DNA of 64,000 nt from Caprella mutica (lineage: Eukaryota; Arthropoda; Malacostraca; Amphipoda; Caprellidae): the NCBI GenBank assembly GCA_947561585.1, contig CANNZV010000436.1:186001-250000 (forward strand), read 5' to 3'. The first letter of the stretch is position 1, and each line of letters begins with the position of its first letter. The position numbers were made by a program, and so were the translations under genes. Of this stretch, positions 59,754 to 64,000 are shown piece by piece. The notes under the pieces were generated by a model, which saw only the letters and a list, made by a program, of their open reading frames with translations, searched no databases and was not told where the DNA came from.

Positions 59754-60470
59754 TATTATAGTTAACTTTATTATTTGCCAAAGTTTTAAATAATAGCTCA
59801 GAAGTCAGAGAGGCTAATTTATAATTACCTTATAGTAATTGGCTAATTGCCACTGTTAGTGTTAGGCTCACAGGCTGTTCTCAATCTCCCAGGTTTTAAA
59901 GTATGGCAGGGAAGTTGCTGCCCTACCTATATACCTAGTGAGTAAATTAATTGGTGTCCCCAGTCTGCAAAGCATGCACAATCAGTCTCCAGAATTTTAA
60001 TTTTTGGGGCAATTTGTCTCCCAATATTTTCAAATTTCTCTCCAAAATGGCCAAGAATATCAAAATACTCTCCAATAATTACATGTAATTATGATATAGC
60101 GTTAGACCAAGTGGCCTTGCGCACCTCAAACCTCGGGTGAAGTTGCGCATTGGTCATTGACGGCGAATACGTGAAAATATTTCAAATCTGACAACACCAT
60201 TGGAAAGAGCAGCTCTTAAACCCCTAGTCCATTGATTTCCTAAATCGTAAGAGATTAAGTATAAATACTGATTGTTCAAACAGAGGCATATGTTTAATAT
60301 TGTTTTTAAAGCAAAATAATTATTTTGGACTAGAATCGAATCTCCGTTGATAATTTTGCTTAAATTTGATTGCAATTTACGTTGGATACACATAATTTAC
60401 TGTAGATTAACCTCATGTAAGATGATTTTAATAATAGTTATAAATTATTGAGATATAACTATAAAACTAG
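59754..60470. other. Intergenic with MITE debris
   Basis: CCCAGTCTGCAAAGCATGC near 59.96 kb followed by CAAATTTCTCTCCAAAATGG is debris of the local MITE families. The remaining sequence, with a 79-codon - strand frame, has no recognisable function. Confidence 0.45.
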
Positions 60471-60478
60471 ATGCGCAG

Positions 60479-60623
60479 CCAGTCTGAAAAGTACAGCAGG
60501 ATTTTTGGATTAATCCTGCGCCCAAGTCCTATTTAATTCCTATGTTCCCATGTTATTTGCTGCGACAAAATCCCAATTTCTGTAAAAAATCCTGAGCCTG
60601 AGGAGACCTTCTTTTCAGACTGG
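60479..60623. mobile_element. 145-bp MITE, CCAGTCTGAAAAG ends
   Basis: The ends CCAGTCTGAAAAG and CTTTTCAGACTGG are perfectly inverted. ATGCGCAG is duplicated exactly at 60471-60478 and 60624-60631. The 8-bp duplication suggests hAT-type transposition. Confidence 0.95.
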
Positions 60624-60814
60624 ATGCGCAGCAGCACAAGAACACCCGGGGAATATTTTAATTTACGGGTGGACTTGCGCTCATTTTTTAGTAGAGTTAA
60701 AGAGCTCTTATTAATAAACCTGTGATGTTGATCCCCGATACTCCTATAGTGCACCAGTGGTAAAATAAAGTAACCAAAGTTTCTGTGTGACCAATGTTCG
60801 GAATAGTTAAAAAG

Positions 60815-60960
60815 CCGATCTGCTGCTATGCAACTGCCGTGAATATGCCCCGATCTGCAACTATGCAACTGCCGTGAATATGGCCCGATCTGCTGCAATG
60901 CAACAGCCGTGATTAAGACCTCGTTCTGATGCTATGCAACTGCTATACCAGTCTGCAATT
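60815..60960 (+). repeat. ~35-bp minisatellite, about 4 units
   Basis: Units carry GATCTGCTGCTATGCAACTG and CCGTGAATATGCCCC with moderate divergence. The same unit recurs in the larger block at 61.42-62.0 kb. Confidence 0.8.
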
Positions 60961-61165
60961 TTGCAAAAGATTCACGAAGTTGTGAAGTTTATCTGGCGAC
61001 TATTGAGGCCTTGAAATTAGTCTCCTGAATTATCCGGCGACAATTTCCTAATTCATTCCTATGTTTACATGTACTTAGTGAAGAGAATTTTGAGATTTAT
61101 GATCATTTTGGAGAGAAATTGGAAAATCTTGGAGACAAATTGTCCCAAAAATTAAATATCTGGAG
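60961..61165. repeat. GTTGTGAAGTTTATCTGGC repeat
   Basis: GAAGTTGTGAAGTTTATCTG, CTTGAAATTAGTCTCCTGAA and CGACAATTTCCT recur at 62850-62935 (direct) and 62530-62600 (inverted). An interspersed repeat of uncertain class. Confidence 0.65.
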
Positions 61166-61392
61166 CCAAGTAATAAAGCATGTCCAAACTCGCCATTTTA
61201 ATGGCAAGTTTGTGATAGTTATTTTTAGCCCTTCAATTGCAAATGGCCAGTTTTATCTATATTTCTCCTATGCTACAATGTTATTTTGGAGAGAATTAAT
61301 GATAATTTGATCATTTTGGAGAGAATTTGTTAAAATTTGGAGAGAGCTGGAGAGACAAATGGCGAGTTTATGAGACATACTATTTTACTTGG
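61166..61392. mobile_element. hAT-type MITE, CCAAGTAA family, 227 bp, intact
   Basis: It starts CCAAGTAATAAAGCATGTCC and ends GACATACTATTTTACTTGG. ATCTGGAG is duplicated exactly at 61158-61165 and 61393-61400. It is the cleanest copy and the reference for the family in this window. Confidence 0.95.
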
Positions 61393-61419
61393 ATCTGGAG
61401 ATTGATTGTGCAAGCTTTG

Positions 61420-62000
61420 CAGACTGGCTGCAATGCAACTGCCCTGATTCTGCCCCGATCTGTTATGCAACCGCCGTGATTCTGCCTCGTTCTGATGCTA
61501 TGCAACTGCCACGAATCGGCCCCGATCTGCTGCTATGCCGCTGCCCAGAATCGGCCCCGATCTGTTGCTATGCCACTGCTGTGAATCTGCCCCTATCTGC
61601 TGCTATCCAATTGCTGTGAATCAGCCCCTATTTGATGAGATCGAGACAGATTTACTGCAGATGCACAGCAGATCGGGTCAGATTCTCGGCAGTTGCAAGC
61701 AGATCGGGCAGATTTTACGGCAGTTACAAGTAGATTTACAGCAGTTGCAAGCAGATCGTGGTAGACTCACAGCAGTTTCACAGCAGATCGTGGCAGACTC
61801 ATGGCAGTTTCACAGCAAATCGTGGCAGACTCACAGCAGATCGTGGCAGACTCACGTCAATTGCACAGCAGATTGGGTCAGTTGCATAGAAGATTGGGAC
61901 AGATTCACGGCAGTTGCATAGAAGATGGGGGTTAGATTCACGTCAGTTGCATAGCAGATCGGGGTTAGATTCATGGCAGTGGCAAAGTAGATCAATGCAG
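61420..62000. repeat. Minisatellite in two opposed halves
   Basis: Bases about 61430-61640 repeat units with CGATCTG(C/T)TGCTATGC and CTGCC(G/C)TGAATC. From about 61650 to 61990 the complement appears (AGATCGGG, CAGTTGCA(A/T)AGCAGATC), with shorter 17-18-bp sub-units GCAGATCGTGGCAGACTCA. The open frame at 61535-61921 is a by-product. Confidence 0.8.
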
Positions 62001-62656
62001 GTTTGAAGCAGTAACAAAGCCAATCAGACGAACAAGTGCCGTTTGTTATTTTCATGATCTCGCATTCTAATATTAGGTAGTGATGGTGAGACAAGTATTT
62101 AGTGTGAAGGTTCTACATTTTTTCAGTCAATTAGTACCATTCTAGAAAATAAAAGTATGAATTTGCTTATAAACAGTTTGAACATGGGTGGAGTTTTCTA
62201 TGCACAGTTTATACATTAGGTCAACTTGCGCACTGCGTAATTTCACATTGGCTTTTCTTTGCCTGGTGCGCAAGTACACCCGGTGAGTGCGCAAAATTCA
62301 CCCGGTTTTCCCCCATGATCTTTGCGCATAGTTTTTCGATGATAACTTTTTTCTATTGAACTTACAAAGTTGAAACTTGATGTTTACCTAGGTCTACCTT
62401 TTATCTATTTGCACACGGAAAATCATATTGCTGACTTCTCCAGTTTTTTCGTAAAATCAAAGTATGCGGAAAATTCACAAAGCCATCCGGTCCGACGCTA
62501 AACATAAGAATTAATTGGAAAATTTGCGGGATAATTCAAGAGACTAATTTCAAGGCCTCAACAGTCGCCAGATAAACTTCACAATTTCATGCATCTTTTG
62601 CTGACTGGTGCTGTCCAACAGTCCAAGCTTGCAGCTCACTGACCAGTCTGCAAAAT

Positions 62657-62841
62657 CCAGTCTGCAGAATATAGGATATATTTGAATATTCTCTATGAAC
62701 AAATTTGAATTAATTCCTATGTTTACATTAACTTTGCTACGAACACTTCTGAATTAATCCCTATATTTACATAAGTTTTTCTACAAACAGTCAACAGAAT
62801 AAGAGATCTCTATGAATACTCTGCCAGTTTCTGCAGACTGG
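62657..62841. mobile_element. 185-bp MITE, CCAGTCTGCAGAA ends
   Basis: The ends CCAGTCTGCAGAATA and TTTCTGCAGACTGG are inverted. Flanks are TGCAAAAT (62649-62656) and TACAAAAT (62842-62849), seven of eight matching. Confidence 0.8.
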
Positions 62842-62849
62842 TACAAAAT

Positions 62850-63763
62850 ATGAATGAAGTTGTGAAGTTTATCTGGCAACTATTCATGCCTTGAAATTAG
62901 TCTCCTGAATTATATGGCGACAATTTCCTCATTTATTCCTATGATTACATGCAATTATTGGAGAGTAATTGGAATTTTTTTTACTATTTTCATTTTGGAG
63001 AGAAATGTGAAAATCTTTGGAGAAAATTGCCCCTAAAAGTGATTATCTGCCAGATAATAAAGCATGTCCAAACTCGCCATTTTAATGACAAGTTTGTGAG
63101 TTATTCTGAGCCATTCAATTGCAAATTTCGAGAAATATCTATTTTTCTCTTATGCTACAATGTTATTTTGGAGAGAATTGGAGGTATAATGAGATGATAT
63201 GAAAGAAAATCAATGATTTTGAAAAATAATTAGAAAAAATTCCATTACAAATTTTTGAGACAAAATTGAAAAAAATAGCTCTGTAACTTTGTAGACAACC
63301 AAATTATGAACAAAATGAAACAAATATCATGTATCTAGCATTTTGATAGTATTCCCCTATTTGAGGGTTTCTTGAGGGTGGGGGTTGAAGAGGGCAAAGA
63401 CAAAAAAAATCTCCTAAATAAAAAATACTCCATTTGAGTAGTTGCATTAATACTGAAAATTTCAAATTTGTACATTAATCAATAAACTTTATTTTCTTTT
63501 AGGGAGTTCGTCCCCTTAAGCAGTTTCTGCAGACTGGGGCTTTTTTAGTTTTAATAGTTTACAATTGAAAACATCATTATGTTTCATGCCTGATGAATGT
63601 GTTAGGTATGTGTATCTCTTATGACTAGTGATGATACGATCACATGATTAATCTGATTATATGAATTGGGAAAAAAAAGAATTGTTGTCATCCCAAGTAA
63701 AATGATATGGCTCACCATTAAAATTGCAAGTAAGGACATGCTTAATTATCTGGTCTGCATTGA
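62850..63763. repeat. Fragments of local MITE families
   Basis: Bases 63056-63200 are a truncated CCAAGTAA-family copy (AATAAAGCATGTCCAAACTC). Bases 63693-63753 are a deletion derivative with both ends (CCAAGTAAAATGATATGG to CATGCTTAATTATCTGG). GGGAGTTCGTCCCCTTAA near 63.50 kb resembles the end of the element at 1137-1950. CTGCAGACTGG at 63.53 kb is another CCAGTCTG-family end. Confidence 0.6.
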
Positions 63764-64000
63764 AATCGTACCAACAGAAATATGAAATATCTACCATTTG
63801 AAATATCTACAGACAGAAATAATTTGGTTGAGTGTGCACCAGGTGACCTCAGTACCCCTGAGGAACTTGACAATGCCGCTTTAGCGGTAACCTCGGCACT
63901 CACTTCCGCTCTGGACGAAACCTGCCCTCTAAGAGCTGTAAGTTCCCGTAGGAAAACCAACTATTGGTGGACCTTGGAACTGGCGGCCTGGAGGAGACAG
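63764..64000 (+). pseudogene. LINE ORF2 fragment running off the right edge
   Basis: One frame is open for 79 codons to the window end. STPEELDNAALAVTSALTSA is followed by CPLRAVSSRRKTNYWWTLEL and a basic AAWRRQ. This matches the linker between the endonuclease and reverse transcriptase domains of jockey/I-type LINEs, which usually have CPLR...R...WW. The 5' part is missing: the frame begins after a stop at 63761 within MITE debris. It may continue into a longer copy beyond the window. Confidence 0.75.

Noticed and set aside
61535..61921. 128-codon reading frame
   Set aside because: It overlaps a minisatellite that changes orientation; composition follows the repeat unit.

Overview
The window is animal nuclear DNA, AT-rich, with spliced genes and very dense transposable elements. 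Introns with canonical GT/AG ends, a COP9 signalosome gene, and hAT, piggyBac-like, Harbinger, Tc1 and foldback (FB)-like elements suggest an invertebrate, most likely an arthropod. The species cannot be fixed from the sequence. No bacterial, organellar or CRISPR features are present.

Three host genes can be modelled. COPS8 (COP9 signalosome subunit 8) lies on the + strand at 2833-7175 in four exons. A mucin-like type I membrane protein gene lies on the - strand at 16853-14950 in four exons. A nicotinamide riboside kinase (NRK)-family gene lies on the + strand at 49056-49767 in two exons; its ATP-binding loop is destroyed although the frame is intact. All three are AT-rich, have mostly short introns, and appear unrelated in function.

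Layout: 1-2.8 kb is MITE debris. 2.8-7.2 kb is COPS8, whose 3.5-kb intron 2 holds four different repeat insertions. 8.4-12.8 kb holds foldback structures and a run of hAT-like elements. 13.5-20.3 kb holds three satellite arrays (31, 30 and 23 bp) around the mucin-like gene. 20.3-24 kb holds two FB-like foldback elements with 9-bp target duplications and a Harbinger-like MITE. 24-37.2 kb is a mosaic of direct and inverted copies of a few repeats, most of it nested inside one TTAA-flanked MITE. 38.9-41.5 kb is a 29-bp satellite. 41.8-45.9 kb is a terminal-inverted-repeat element enclosing a broken PHD-finger plus reverse transcriptase reading frame. 46.3-47.8 kb is a 10/19/20-bp satellite in blocks. 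49-49.8 kb is the NRK-like gene. 51-57.5 kb is a large inverted duplication with further nested elements. 59-63 kb is dense in hAT-type MITEs with exact 8-bp target duplications, and a LINE open reading frame runs off the right edge.

Many insertions can be dated relative to one another because pre-insertion (empty) sites exist elsewhere in the window. This makes target duplications such as TTAA directly demonstrable. Most long reading frames in the window are by-products of satellite arrays whose monomers lack stop codons. They are not annotated as genes.
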